DNA from: Sweltsa coloradensis
Taxonomy: Eukaryota > Arthropoda > Insecta > Plecoptera > Chloroperlidae
Length of the DNA stretch: 64,000 nt
Assembly (NCBI GenBank): GCA_024449915.1
Contig: JAMZAV010000912.1
Location: forward strand, 1 to 64,000
Reading direction: 5' to 3'
Both the position numbers and the translations under genes were made by a program. This document shows, piece by piece, positions 36,542 to 48,404 of the stretch. The notes beneath the pieces are model-generated. The model was not told the DNA's origin and ran no database searches. It saw only the letters and a program-made list of their open reading frames with translations. The stretch's first letter is position 1. Every line of letters starts with the position of its first letter.

Positions 36542-36907
36542 ACAGTGCCAGAATCAACAAAAGGCTCATTCGGAACAACCGAATAATTTATTATGTGCCT
36601 CGTTGCTAGGACGGCTCCAAAGTTACCGTTTACAGATTCCTAAGCCAAGAACTGATAAATTTTAGTCCAAAACACAGAACAGGACAGAATTTTGTATGAC
36701 CTTGAGAGTTAAGGGCGGGGCTAACCACAACGACAGTGAGAATAACATTAGACCCGGAGATGCCACCAAAGATGCCGCAACTGTGAATCGAACGTTGTAC
36801 AATCACGATAAACTCACTCCCTATGTTACGTTCTCTAGTACTCATGTACATTATATCAATATGAGAATAATGAGTTGAAGGCGAGCTCAATATTAATACA
36901 TTTTAAT

Positions 36908-37323
36908 TAGGCAGCTTTGCTAACGCTTTTTCCAGTCTCTTTGATGGATGAGCTTTTGAAAAAAATCGTAAAAGTACGATTTCTATGAGAAATATTTCTT
37001 TAAGTGTCTCTAAAATCGTAACATTTATAATTTCAGTGATTTTAAACGTTTCCATAAAGCTCCGTCAAGATCGGAGTAGCCGTTTGTCAAATATCATGAA
37101 AATATCTCATTAAAAAACGAAAAGAATCGTAAAAGTACGATTATCATAAGAAATATTTGATCGATTGTACCCAAAAACGTGGAAAGTCTAAGTTCAGAGA
37201 TTTCAAAGGTCCTCTTAAATTTTCATCAAGATCGTATAAGCCGTTTGCCCGATAGAGCGCAAAAAAAAACACCCGAGACAAATTCTTTTAAGGGTCAGTG
37301 AAATTGAAGTCTTCGCTTCGCCT
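36908..37323 (-). mobile_element. CTAGG-family repeat copy (inverted)
   Basis: TAGGCAGCTTTGCTAACGC and GATGGATGAGCTTTTG form the TIR side. The interior reads inverted relative to 14700: ATTTTCATCAAGATCG, CCGTTTGCCCGATAGAGCGC, then GTCAGTGAAATTGAAG and TCTTCGCTTCG. Confidence 0.7.
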
Positions 37324-40142
37324 TTAAAGTTTATTATTTACAATTAATCATCATACTTCAAACTCTACCGAGTTGTAAAATGGATCAATTTGAGAGAAAG
37401 TTCGAGACATTTTTACAACCCATATTGGAAATTCCTCAATACTCTAAACTCATGAGGTATTGAAAAATCATGTAGTATTTTAATAAAAACGCGATCTCCT
37501 AGTGAATGACTCAATAAACGCCGTCATTCTTCTTGATATACAAATTTCAATATTGTAATACAAAGTAATATCGTTGTTATTGAACTCGTAAAGCGAGTCA
37601 AACTGTTGTCTTGCGATAAATGGTTCCAAGGTTCATCCAGCTAGAGGCTTGAGATTCCTTCGTGTCAACAGGGACACTTGACTATGTTGCGTTGTATCCA
37701 GGAGAATGTTTAGAATTCCTACATACTGGCTCGTTTTACAATCCTCGCAATCGACAAGGGCTGGGGTATCCTGAATTCTAAAACATCAGGCCACGCATTC
37801 AATGCGTATGTTCTAAGCATTGTGCGTTTTTAAATGTTGATATTCTCACTTCAACATTTTGAAAGTTTGAGTCCGAAGTTCTTTGCCTAGTAGAAATATG
37901 GATTGCGTCAGAATTTGAATTTAGTATTGCTATTAATTAATTTGATCTTAATTCTTTTCAAAAATACTTTTAGCACGTACACTTAAAATTAATTGAGAAT
38001 TTAAACCACTACAGCCATCTGCAGTGACCCATTTCTTTAGCACTGACAACCAGCGATTCCTGCGTACAACGTACCGGATTGTTGTTTTGTTGTTATTTGA
38101 ACTATCGTTTAAAATAAAAACTAGCAAAATACAATTGTTACAATATTTCACGTTTTTTGTTGCTTATAATTTTTCAATCACTACTCCCGAAACTTTATTT
38201 TGAATCATTTATACTTGATGAAATCTTGTTGTGCTCTATACTCAACCAGGATATTGTAACAAAACATTTAATAATTTTATTTTCTATTTTCGGATTAACT
38301 GTTCGTTTACGAAGATCACGAAACTTAGTAAGTCGTTGAAGTGCTAAAAATAAAGATAATGTTTCTAATAGCTTAAGGTAAGAATAATAATAATAATAAT
38401 TTGAATAACAGTATTGTACATAATCACACATAATTGTATCATAATAAGCATTGTTATTTTAACCGTGTCTTGTTCAGTAAATCAGTGTTATTATCATTCT
38501 CCGGTTAACAAGTCCTGGTGGTTTATTAGTATTGCACATATTTTAAAAACAATTAAATAACGTTTTTGTACTAACAAATTATTAATTAATAATTTTTAAT
38601 TTTTTTTAAATTCTAGTTAAATTTTTAAAAACTTATGACATTCAACTAAATCTCGATCATAAACAACTACATCCACGTATTTTTGTTGAAGCTTGGTGTC
38701 ATCAACACACAAATTGCAAAATATTTCAGGATTGAGGGCAGATTAAAAGTTTCATTTTAATTTGTAATTTCCATCGACGTGCAATTTACATAATTCCAGC
38801 ATATAACATTCCAGAAGAATCTTCTAATTTAGCTTGGGATTTATTCCACAAGATCCCACGAACTCTGTTAAGTCGTGAGTTTTCTCAACCAAAGAATCCC
38901 AATCTTAATCCCATACGAAAAACAAGCTAATTGTCAATCACACCAACATTAAATTGGTATCAATTTAGATTCGGGAGCGGATCAGTGTGGCGTGAAATGA
39001 GATTCTCGGCTCGCATAAGACAGAAACGAATGAGATGAGGGAAAAAAACTCTTTAAATTAAAAGAAAGTCACTCCCAAGAAGAAGACGGGGGGGTTCGAA
39101 TCTTTGAAACTGATTACGTTCATGTCCGTACCAAGATTGCACGGATATATCTTCTCGTTCTATTCTTGATGTGACAGTCGTGACAAGTTCTTGATTCACT
39201 GCAAAGATTCTAAAGTAATATGATTTAAAAGTATCTCACCAAACAAGGAGTAAAATAACTTTATTGCAGATCATTGTTGTGGCTAAAGTCGCATTTAAGT
39301 AGCTTTTAGAGATTGTGTAGGAAAATCCTTATAGAAGATAAATCAATTAGATTTATAATTGAATAAATGTTCGCTTTTTTTCGTTGTGTTACATACATCG
39401 TTTTATGTTTACATAACACGTTGTCCCATAAGATAATAAAAGTACATCTTGTAGTTAGGGTGAATGGTAATATTTAAATTTAAAAAGCTTGCTACCTACT
39501 TGATTAATGACATACCAATACAAGCAGCATTGAACTAATACCAAGAAATAATTAACATCTACTTTACATGTAAAGACAGTACTAAAACTACATACATAAA
39601 CACACCTACATTTAACACACTTTTTAAAACTGTAAGTACAAGGGAGACCTAGGCCATGCAATAGTTAGGCTACTTGCTACATGTCTTGGTTTACGAGTTA
39701 TAGGTCTACAAGATCTAATTCTATGCATGAATATATTTTGATATATAACAATTTATAACACATAACACTAGTTATAGGCCTAGTATACATGTTTTACGAA
39801 TTTATCTACTGACTGAGTAGTATGCCTGATTCTTTAAGAGTGATTTGAGTTTGTTTTTAAATAAATTTACATTGACTGAGGGCTGCCGTTAAACTTTCTG
39901 TCATCCTAGTTGAAGGGTTAAGTCAACATAAAAACGCAATTGCCAATCGATGGTTATAAAGCAAGTTTTTATCGTGAGACACAACAACTATTCCGATGCG
40001 CGTGCCCTCGGCGGGCCAATGAGCGATCAGTATTTTAAATTGGAGACCTCTGATTGGCTGCAATCCACCCGCCGGTGACGTCAACATCTGCTTACTTGCT
40101 TCCGAAAAACTTACGCATATACGAACGATGGATTTGTATTTA
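37324..40142. other. AT-rich non-coding stretch
   Basis: A short (AAT)n tract lies at about 38384. Overlapping short ORFs occur on both strands without domains. No gene or repeat copy is recognised. Confidence 0.35.
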
Positions 40143-41208
40143 CTAGGAAAACGCTTAAGTCCCGTCGCGTTGATGGATGAGCTTTTTTTTTAAAAAAAAT
40201 TTAGTATGCGTGGGATCTCTTTACTTCTTCAAGTTCCATTGCAAAACTATTTTTGTTAAATTAGAATTATTTTTATAAAGTACTAATTGCTAGGGTAATT
40301 AGAATATCAAATATCTGTAGGCCCGAAGATTGCTTTATGAACGCATAGTAGGTGATTGTTGTCAAGTTTATATAGTTACTTGTTAATTGGATGAGCGTAG
40401 CGAGCGTAGCGAGCGAAGCGAGCGAAGCGAAGATTCCATTTCACTACACTGGAGAAAAAAATCCGGAATGTTTTTTTTTTTTTTTTTTTTTTTTTCTGTA
40501 TTTTTGTCTGTTTGTTAACACGATTCCGGCTAAACCGATACTCCGATTGCGATGAAATTTTATGGAGACCTTCGAAATCTCTGAACTTAGAACTGCCACG
40601 TTTTTGAGCGCAATCGGGAAATTTTTTCTCATAAAAAACGCAATTTTACGATTTTTTTTCGATTTTTAAAAAATTTCTTCGACTTATAACACCTACATGC
40701 TTTATCCGATTGTAATGATTTTTTCACAGAACCTTAATTTTATGAATTAAAATATTCGTGTGAAATTTGAGCGTAATCGAAAAATTATTTCTCATGAAAA
40801 TCAAAATTTTACGGGTTTTTTTTTTCTAAACCAATTCTTTGACTTGTAATTACCTACATGCTTTATCTTATTGTAATGATTTTTTCACAGAACCTTAATT
40901 TCACGAATTAATATATTCGTGTTAAATTTGAGCGCAATCGAATAATTATTTCTTATACAAATTGCAATTTTACGATTTTTTTCTTTTAAAAAATTACGAT
41001 AATTAAAAAAATTAAGTTAATTCTTTATTTTATTTTATTTAAAAATAAAAATTAAGTTAATTTTTTATTTAATTTAATTCAATTTAAAAAAATCTTCGAC
41101 TAAGTAATGATTTTTTCACAGAACAACAGAAAATCCGCGTAATATGGTGCATCTCAATGCACCATATACGCTCATCCAACAACGCGGCGGGACTTAAGCG
41201 TTTCCTAG
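40143..41208 (+). mobile_element. CTAGG-family TIR element, most complete copy
   Basis: The left end CTAGGAAAACGCTTAAGTCC continues to GTTGATGGATGAGC. The right end GCTCATCCAACAACGCGGCG ... GCGTTTCCTAG is its inverse, giving TIRs of about 40 bp over 1066 bp. Inside are a phased GAGCGTAGCGAGC block (40389-40432), a T-tract, GATTCCGGCTAAACCGATAC, GATTGCGATGAAATTTTATG and two imperfect copies of a roughly 165-bp block around TTTTTTCACAGAACCTTAAT. No transposase is present. A segment of about 205 bp (40183-40387) after the left TIR is absent from other copies. Confidence 0.78.
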
Positions 41209-41216
41209 TTGTTATA

Positions 41217-41640
41217 ATGTACCTAAAAAAACTCATATTTAAACCTTTATTCTATGGATTTTGGCTAAATTTTTCAATTTTTTCTTTCATAAAGCAATAC
41301 ATAACCATTACCTTAATGTACATGTTAAAATGAACGTTGTAGCCCCACCCGTTTGGTCAGAATCTGCCCAAATGTCACATAAATATCGCACTAAAAATCG
41401 AAAAAAAGCGTAAAAGTACGATATTAATGAAAAATATATCTTCGATTGTACCCAAAAACAATACAGGTCTAAGTTCAGAGATAACGAAGGTCCCCTCCAA
41501 TTTTCATCAAGATAGGATATGCCGTTTTCCTGGCAGAGAGCCAACAAACAGACAAAAATACAAACAAAAAAAACAAAAACATTAGAGCTAAATGTTTTGA
41601 GGGGTCAGTGAAATTGAAGTCTTTGCTTCGCTCATCCAAT
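41217..41640 (-). mobile_element. CTAGG-family repeat, 14.7-kb subfamily, inverted
   Basis: TTTGGTCAGAATCTGCCC, CTAAGTTCAGAGATAACGAA, TTTTCATCAAGATAGGATAT and GGGTCAGTGAAATTGAAG are the reverse complement of the order in 14700-15140. It ends CTTTGCTTCGCTCATCCAAT. It follows the previous element by only a few bases. Confidence 0.72.
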
Positions 41641-42870
41641 TAAAACTTACATAAAATAAATAATTGAAATCCCCATCTCACCGGTACCATGATAATCGAT
41701 TTCATAGCAGGTTTTACAAACTTCTAGTAAAATAAAAGAAAGATTGAAAGAAGAATGGATAAGTTACGTTGCCAACTCCACTCGTATCAATAACGTTAAG
41801 TTTAGCTATCTTTATTTGAAAGCAACAAAACATACAACGTGCAAAGTTCTTGCAAGTTGAATTGCTGCACTGACATGCTGAGTAGATTGTATTCCCAGCT
41901 ATGTAGAAGAGTTTTATTCCTTGAAACTTCTTGACAAAACTACTACAGTGTTACTTTCTGAAAGTGTATCGTCTTCGTATACTTCCGACTCAAGGGGAAG
42001 CTATCGACTGTGATCTGCTCCTGCCAAACTACTTTCTATAGTTTAGTGATATCCGCCCACAACGTTGCAGAGTCGGATGTGTTTGTATTACTCCGTCAGT
42101 CTCACTTTAGAAGCACTCCTCCAGGGCGAAATATCACCCCCATCCCCACATCTCTTACAGATACCAACTGTTCTCGCGTATAAGCCGCATCGACGAGTTT
42201 TGTTGCTGAAATGTTGTTACTTTGTGTTGTTGGTAGTTCTGGGTCATTGCATAGGAAAGTGATCTCAAGTTAGTAAAGTTATTTAGACTTGCCCTTAGAT
42301 ATCCACTGCAAGCGTTCGTTGAATTAAATTGTTAGGATCAGGATTTTCGTATATGATTGGACAAACTTTTGAAATATGTTTCCTTCCTTAAAATGAGGAA
42401 TAGTTATTGATACTATCATGTACAAATGTCAGTGAAATTATGTTTATATATAAAATCATAAATATAATTAATATTATATTGACATTAATTATAATCATCG
42501 ATCCATTTAAAATTTGTGTCTGGAGTACGTAATGTAATTCATCAAGAACATAAACAATCGGATTTAATGGAGTTACAACAAACAATAATTTACATTCTTC
42601 ATGCGCATTTCAGTGCATTTCCTACCTTCAAATCGTGGTTGTTTACTAAGTCCATTTCTTCCTATCTTCCCACCATTGTCCACATTCTATCTCTTTCCCA
42701 GGACACTTCTCTCCTCTCCATACTTTCCTCGGTCCTTCTATCCACCTAACTCTTTGTCTACCCACTTTCCACTAACAATTAAAACAACCACTTTACGTAT
42801 TGTATAATACCGATGTCCACAAATAAGAACCCAGTAGTGAAACACCATAAGATTTTACAATTTAACCTTA
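41641..42870. other. Non-coding stretch, nothing recognised
   Basis: ORFs of 65-77 codons at 42065-42807 overlap in several frames and have no domain. No repeats are seen. Confidence 0.35.
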
Positions 42871-43558
42871 CTAGGAAGCTTCGCAAACGCTTTTTCAGGC
42901 GCGTTGTTGGATGAGCGTGGTTGGTGCATTGAGCTGCCATGTGTTATGCAGATGGTTTTAAATTGATTTCGTTTTCCCATTGCTATAGCCTGCGAGACAC
43001 GCTTAGTAATATTGTTTTAATTTTTACGACGACGACATGAGGATCAGGGGCACACATTACACACTACATTGAAATCGAATAACGCATGTCGGTGTTATAA
43101 GCCGTAGAAATGTTTAAAAAACGAAAAAAGCGTAAAATTTCGATTTTCATAAGAAATAATTTTTGATTGAGTTCAAATTTCCCACGAATATATTATTAAT
43201 TCAATAAATTAAGGTTCTGTGAAAAAATCATTACAATCGGATGAAGCATGTAGGTAGGTGTTATAAGTCGAAGAAATGTTTTAAAAATCGAAAAAAAATC
43301 GTAAAATTCCAATTTTCATGACAACTAATTTTTCGATTGCGATCAAAAACGTGGCAATTCTAAGTTCAGAGATTTCGAAGGCCTCCAGAAAATTTCATCG
43401 CAAGTGGAGTATTGGTTTAGCTGGAATCGTGTTAACAAACACACAAAAATACAAACAGAAAAAAAAGAAAGAAAGAAAAAAAAACATTAAAGATTTTTTT
43501 CTCCAGTGTAGTAGAATGAAATCTTCGCTTCGCTCGCTACTCTCGCTATGCTCACCTC
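42871..43558 (-). mobile_element. CTAGG-family TIR element, inverted copy
   Basis: CTAGGAAGCTTCGCAAACGC and GGCGCGTTGTTGGATGAGCG form the TIR. The interior is the reverse complement of the 40143 element: AACCTTAATT-type sequence, TCTAAGTTCAGAGATTTCGA, AAATTTCATCGCAAG, and finally CTTCGCTTCGCTCGCTACTC. A 114-codon ORF inside is an artefact. The GAGCG-side outer TIR is not seen. Confidence 0.75.
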
Positions 43559-43732
43559 AAAATATTCGAAGATTCCATAATACGATTATATATTATCACC
43601 CTAACAATTATGTTTCTCTTAATAGTAATAATCAAAACTCATTACGAACAATGTCGGGTTGAGTGGTGTTCTTCACACCGATATCCAGGGCACGAAACTA
43701 TTTTTTGCCGAGATTGCCAGGCTCAGCGTTTC

Positions 43733-43733
<1 letters not shown>
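43559..43733. other. Flank between CTAGG element and LINE nest
   Basis: An unassigned stretch of 175 bp. It is probably the original genomic flank of the RTE-like insertion, since the (CAT)n tract starts at its right edge. Confidence 0.4.

Positions 43734-43803
<70 letters not shown>
43734..43803. repeat. (CAT)n tract at the 3' end of the RLE-type LINE
   Basis: About 23 CAT units, read as (ATG)n on the minus strand. It bounds the 3' end of the LINE at 43804-46073. A second tract of the same motif and orientation lies at the other end (46074-46149). Confidence 0.95.
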
Positions 43804-44376
43804 TTATTAGTATCTATCACATTACATTGCGTCAACCAACAATTTATCAATAACAGTTGAAGTTGTTGACTAAATATATACAAAGTTATTACAATACATT
43901 GTACATTGTTTTAAAGCATAAAACACCATACATATTGCACCGCACAACCAGCATACACATAAAACGGTAAAATTGGACAATTGTTGTTAACATATTAAAA
44001 TTAATAACAATAATCTATATCAGGTACACACAATAATACTAAAAAGTACATGCATACAATGTATAACTCCTTTGCACCGCTCAACTTGTAACAATAATAT
44101 AATACATACATACAAAACAAAATAGGTCTAAGATGAACCGTAATGTCCAATCCTATTTTTACACCATAAATCACGCAATCTCTGCGTTTGTTAAAACGAA
44201 TTAAAATATGTATACAATTAGTATTTTTTCTCTTAGTCATCAGTTGTATTGTCGATGCCCAGTTACATGTTCAATAAAATGTCTCTGCTCCACCGGATAG
44301 TGTCACTGACCATCAACTTTCTCATTAGGGTAGAGTACCTTTTTCCAATTCCAAGCATCTTCCAACCCGATCATTC

Positions 44377-44979
44377 CTAGTATCCACGATCCCAGACTAC
44401 CCACAACCACTGCTTCAACCACAGTTTCAAACCCTGGCTTCTAAGCACTTCGGCATGTGGCGTATACTTCCTGATCTTGTAATCTCGAGCAGCTAACAAG
44501 GCGTCGTCGTGGTTCTCGGCGGGTACAGTAACGTCCACTATACAAGCTTTCTTTGTTATGATGTTCGTAATAACTAGATCAGGTCTTTCCTTCAGATCGC
44601 AATTTGGAATCTTCTGATTAACTCGGATTGTGTTTGCCTGATTCCTCGGAATAGCCTTAACTAATCTGTTCAACACAGCATTATGCCTCTCTGTCCATGC
44701 AGCAGTATGATATCGACACGAGTTCAAAACATGTGGTAAAGTTTCGTGCCCATAGTCACACCGGCGACAGTTAGTAGGAGCATTTCCGTACCTCCGAGTA
44801 CCATTTAGCCCCACTGTATCTAATCGCGCCTTTGTAACAAACCGCCAGTCACAGAACCGTGTAAATCGCCCAGTTGACATGAAATGGTTACTAGCCTGAG
44901 ATTTACTAGAATGTCTATACACCTTTCCCTGGTCTGGCTTTCGAAGAAGTCTTTCTTTGTAGTTGTGACGGAGACCCAT
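44377..44979 (-). pseudogene. CCHC zinc knuckle and restriction-like endonuclease of the RLE LINE (open 200-residue segment)
   Basis: This 200-residue open segment is the C-terminus of the element's single ORF. A CCHC knuckle spans residues 71-88 (C71, C74, H83, C88, in CRRCDYGHETLPHVLNSC). It is followed by RHNAVLNRL. The endonuclease core has RPDLVI with P133-D134, then D149 in IVDVTVP, matching the PD-X(12-14)-D layout of R2-type nucleases, and a basic ARDYKIRKY block at 164-172. All listed catalytic positions are intact. In an intact element this domain nicks the target and primes reverse transcription. The initial Met is probably not a real start, because the ORF continues upstream in another frame. 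Confidence 0.82.
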
Positions 44980-46072
44980 TTCTTAGTTGGTTAGCCAAAT
45001 AGCCGCGAGCCTTTGGCGGTATAGTATGCCTATCGGGGTCCGATTTGGCATATTTATTGTAATGGCTATCTCACCTCTTGCCTCACTGTACCCCCACTGA
45101 CACCCAATGCGTGTTTGTAGCCTCCTTGTAGCATTACGTGCTCTAGTCCAAATGGAACTGAAGTCTTACTTCTACCTCCCAGATCACCAACCATGCTTCC
45201 CGAAAGGAACTGGCAACAGTCGTGGACCGTAGGTTCTCTACCAATACGTTTCCTAACTACCTCCTTTAGTGAGGACCACGCAATATCCTTACAAAGTGGA
45301 TCACTGGCCGTAAGAAGCCGAAACGGATGGCTACCGCCAGCACATCTACAGAGTCATTAGTTGGTAACAGGCCTGCACCCCCTCTGCCATGGGCATGTAC
45401 ACCACCTCTGCGCTGGCACGTCGAGGGAGTGATAGCCACCGTTTCGCGGCCGCCTTCATTTTGCGGTCAAATTTATAAAAGGCAGTCTTTCTCATCCCTC
45501 CCCCACGCATTATAAACTCAAGCCGTGGGAGGAGAAAAGTCCTTACGGCATCTAACTTCTGCCAGGGTGCTAACGGAGAAACATCAATTTTGTGTAGGTC
45601 TTCACACATTCTCTCCAGTTCAGCTACTGGCGTTTGTTGGACTCTGAATCCAGTAGGAACGCCCAGATGCTGGTACGCCTCCCCATCGTTCAATGCTTTC
45701 ATGAGAGGAATACAGTTGGAAGCGTATCTCGTGTTTTTCTGCAGTCGATACTTAGCGAAGCACACTTTTTTGGGTTAAATGTCAGTCCTGCCCCACTTGG
45801 CTGCATCCCCAGCTACCCTCAAAAGACGTCGTAGAGCCAATTCATTTTTAGCTGCTAAAACAAAGTCATCGGCATAGGCCAGTATGGAAATCGATTGACT
45901 ATGAATTTCAGCCCCACAACTATCACTTAAGTTGGTAATCGCTCTAATGATTGGCTCAATAGCAAGATTAAACAGAATTGGGCTTAGCGGGCACCCTTGT
46001 TTCACTCCAGCTTTGAGCTCAATATCATTTGTATAGCCTTGACCTGTTCTAACTCTAGTAACACTTCCATGG

Positions 46073-46073
<1 letters not shown>
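44980..46073 (-). pseudogene. Reverse transcriptase palm/thumb of the RLE LINE (broken)
   Basis: From the (ATG)n junction the reading gives GVKQGCPLSPILFNLAIEP, then the catalytic LAYADDFVLAAK (YADD at 45865-45876). It continues into a thumb with LGVPTGFRVQQTPVAELE and PLAPWQKLDAVRTFLLPRLE (about 45500-45690), which is characteristic of R2-like elements. Near 45345 the frame shifts; continuation is recognisable as HPFRLLTASDPLCKDI in another frame. Fingers and the upstream RT motifs are absent, so the piece cannot make a functional enzyme. No promoter or start is present. Confidence 0.8.

Positions 46074-46149
<76 letters not shown>
46074..46149. repeat. (CAT)n tract, 3' tail of the RTE-like LINE
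   Basis: About 25 CAT units, (ATG)n on the minus strand. The last codons of the RTE-like ORF run into it through GATGAAGATGACGATG. It also forms the 5' border of the RLE-type element. Confidence 0.95.
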
Positions 46150-46150
<1 letters not shown>

Positions 46151-48236
46151 GTCATCTTCATCCTGCATCATCTGCTTCTCCACCAATTTTCTCCACTCCT
46201 TCCTGTCCTCCCACACTTCCCTTTCATCACCTGGTTCCTCGATTCACCTCTCTCTTCAACGTCTCCTTCGATCAATTCCCCATCTTTCTCTCGGTCTTCC
46301 TATACTTTCTTTTACCTTCCTCCCCTGCTTCGAATTATCGTCTTGGGATCTTATATCCATATCCACCCTCTTTATATGCCCAAACCATCGTAAACGTTCC
46401 CTTCCTATTTTAAACCTCAACTTCTCCAGACCTAATTCCTTTCTTATAACGTCGCTTCTAATCCTGTCCAGTTTTGTAACTCCCTTTATACTTCTCAAAA
46501 ACTTCATCTCTGCTGCTTCCACTGACTCTCTTCCTTTGATCCAACTGTCCAAAGTTACGCACCGTAAGTAAGTATAGGTATGAAGTATGCTTTATAGAAA
46601 AGAACCTTGCATCTCTGTGGAAACAGCTCGTTCCAAAAGCAGCTTTCGCACCAGTTTGATAAAATCCTTCGGCTTTTTGTACCCTAGCTGTTACTTCTCT
46701 ATTTACTTTAGCATCTTTTGTCAAGATACTTCCTAGGTACTTAAATTCTTCCTTTTCTTCTAATAATTTTCCACGAAGTCTTAACTTTTCTTGATTCTTA
46801 GGAATGCCTTTATATCCTTTTTCATAACTAAACATTAACTTTTATTCTGACTAATACTTAACCCAAATTCTGTTGCAACTACATTCCATCTATCCACCTT
46901 TTCTTGCACCTCTTCAACACTCTCACCCCAAATTAAGACATCATCGGCAAAAACTAAGGTTCTAGTGTCTCTTCCGTCTATATTGGGTTTCCACTCTTCG
47001 TAGTATTTGATCCATTACGACAGTAAATAGAGTCGGTGATAAAACACTACCTTGCCTCAGTCCCTCATTAATTTCAAACCAATCTGATCTACCCTCATTT
47101 GTCTGAACACAACTTGCACTCCCTACGTATGTACTTTTTATCCTCTCTATCAAACCTCGTCCAACTTCCTTTTGCTCCAGACATTCCCATACTTTTCCTC
47201 GAGGCAGGCGATCGTATGCCTTTTCAAGATCTAAAAAGGGCAATATGCATTCCTTTTCCATTTTCCCATCTCTTTTCCATGATTTGGCGGATAGAAAATA
47301 TTGGATCGATAGTGGATCGCCCACTTCTAAATCCATATTGTTCCTCTCTTAGACTTGGTTCGACAACCTCCTTCAATCTATGTTCTATTACCTTTTCAAA
47401 AACTTTAGCACACTGACACATAAGGGTTACTCCTCTATAGTTTTTGACACTTCTTCCTATCACCTTTTTTAAACAAGGGTACAATAATTCCTTTCTTCCA
47501 ATCTTCTGGGACTTTCTTTTGCTTCCAGGCTGCACTAATTACTCGGAATAACCATAACTTTCCTTCAGCGCCGGCTGATTTAATCATTTCCACTGTAATT
47601 CCATCCACTCCTGGAGCTCTACCATTCTTCATTGCTCCTAGCGCACGTCCCACCTCTTGTTCATTACCTCTATCTCCTCATCTTCTTCACTCTTTTCTAT
47701 TTCTATTTCTTCCGAATTTGATATTGGTGTTACATTCAATAGGTCTTGTGAAATACTCTCTCCACATGTCTTGTATTTCCTGTAGATTATTAGTGACTTC
47801 TCCATTATTATTTACCATAAGCTTTTGATCCTCTGTTTGCTGTCTTTTTGACTTTACCAATCCATAAATCATTTTCTTGTTCCCCTGAAAATCAGTTCTA
47901 GCTTACTAGCAAATTCTTTCATTGTTCTATCTTTTTCCTCTATCACAATTTGTTTCACAGCTGCCTTGCACCTACGGTACTCATATTCATGTTCTTCAGA
48001 CTTGTCATCTTCTTTCTTCTTCATGCACGCTTCTTCTCCCTTACTGCAGTCTGTACCCTGTCATTCCCCATCGAGTTTCTTTCTCCTTCCTTCTCCCACT
48101 GGCCCCTTCCACACAACTCCTCTGCACTTGACACAAACACCTTCTTAAACTCTTGCCATTCTTCTTCTCCATCTTTCATTCTTGGTCGGGCATCTGATTA
48201 CTTATTCTTGTCATAAACTCCTTTCTTAATTCTGGA
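46150..48236 (-). mobile_element. RTE-like non-LTR retrotransposon, 5'-truncated
   Basis: On the minus strand the element runs from the end of the endonuclease/linker region through RT to a GRPRERW-type C-terminus and an (ATG)n tail. RT blocks include APGVDGITVEM, NYRGVTLMCQCAKVFEKV, GFRSGRSTIDPIF, GLRQGSVLSPTLFTVVMD and VFADDV (FADD at 46940-46951). The style is that of RTE-clade elements. The endonuclease N-terminus is absent. AT-rich DNA begins at about 48237. At least five frame changes show it is dead. Confidence 0.82.
46150..48236 (-). pseudogene. ORF of the RTE-like LINE (linker, RT, C-terminal domain; broken)
   Basis: In order on the minus strand: a linker with AAEELCG-like and AVREKK blocks (about 48190-47990); a charged stretch at 47872-47690; RT fingers at 47653-47435; GFRSGRSTID at about 47340; DLEKAYDRLPRG and LRQGSVLSP (47240-47040); and FADD (46951). 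There follows FKYLGSILTKDAKVNREVT (about 46740) and a C-terminal LRWFGHIKRVDMD with GRPRERW (about 46390-46270). The product would be a reverse transcriptase with an APE endonuclease, but the nuclease is missing and stops or frameshifts lie between the blocks. Confidence 0.8.
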
Positions 48237-48404
48237 TATATAGTAATATAAATTTTATATATTTATTTATATATATTTTTTTTGATTTTGTGCTGTAAAT
48301 TGTTATATTTTTTATATAAATGTATTTATTTATGTTAAACTTTAATTTGGATAACCATCCTGGCTAATACAGGTACCTGTCACCCGATACTCATAACCAA
48401 AGGC
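48237..48404. other. AT-rich spacer
   Basis: A TATATTTATTTATATATAT-rich stretch immediately upstream of the truncated RTE end; likely pre-insertion flank. Confidence 0.35.

Larger units (their letters stand above)
43804..46073 (-). mobile_element. R2/R4-type (restriction-like endonuclease) non-LTR retrotransposon, 5'-truncated
   Basis: On the minus strand the element starts inside the RT palm next to an (ATG)n tract. It runs through YADD, the thumb, a CCHC zinc knuckle and a restriction-like endonuclease, then about 570 bp of 3' UTR, and ends at a second (ATG)n tract. A C-terminal CCHC plus PD...D endonuclease is the hallmark of R2/R4/NeSL-type elements, most of which insert at fixed sites or in microsatellites. 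The N-terminal zinc fingers and the first RT blocks are missing. At least one frameshift lies near 45345. Confidence 0.82.

Noticed and set aside
43318..43662. 114-codon + strand ORF with a Lys-rich stretch, similar in sense to ORFs at 40444-40632 (minus)
   Set aside because: The shared translation comes from common descent of the CTAGG repeat, not from coding constraint; frames are broken in other copies.
43734..43803. CRISPR-like or regulatory array interpretation of the CAT repeats
   Set aside because: Simple trinucleotide repetition with no spacers; explained by LINE tails and microsatellite slippage.
43610..43860. ORFs with poly-Ile, poly-Ser or poly-His runs
   Set aside because: Three frames of the (CAT)n tract; no flanking coding signal.
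45997..46413. 138-codon + strand ORF with a His run
   Set aside because: Translation of the (CAT)n tract and of the antisense of the two LINEs.
47922..48216. Overlapping + strand ORFs rich in Ser, Leu, Phe
   Set aside because: Antisense of the RTE-like LINE linker; three overlapping frames of the same pyrimidine-rich stretch.
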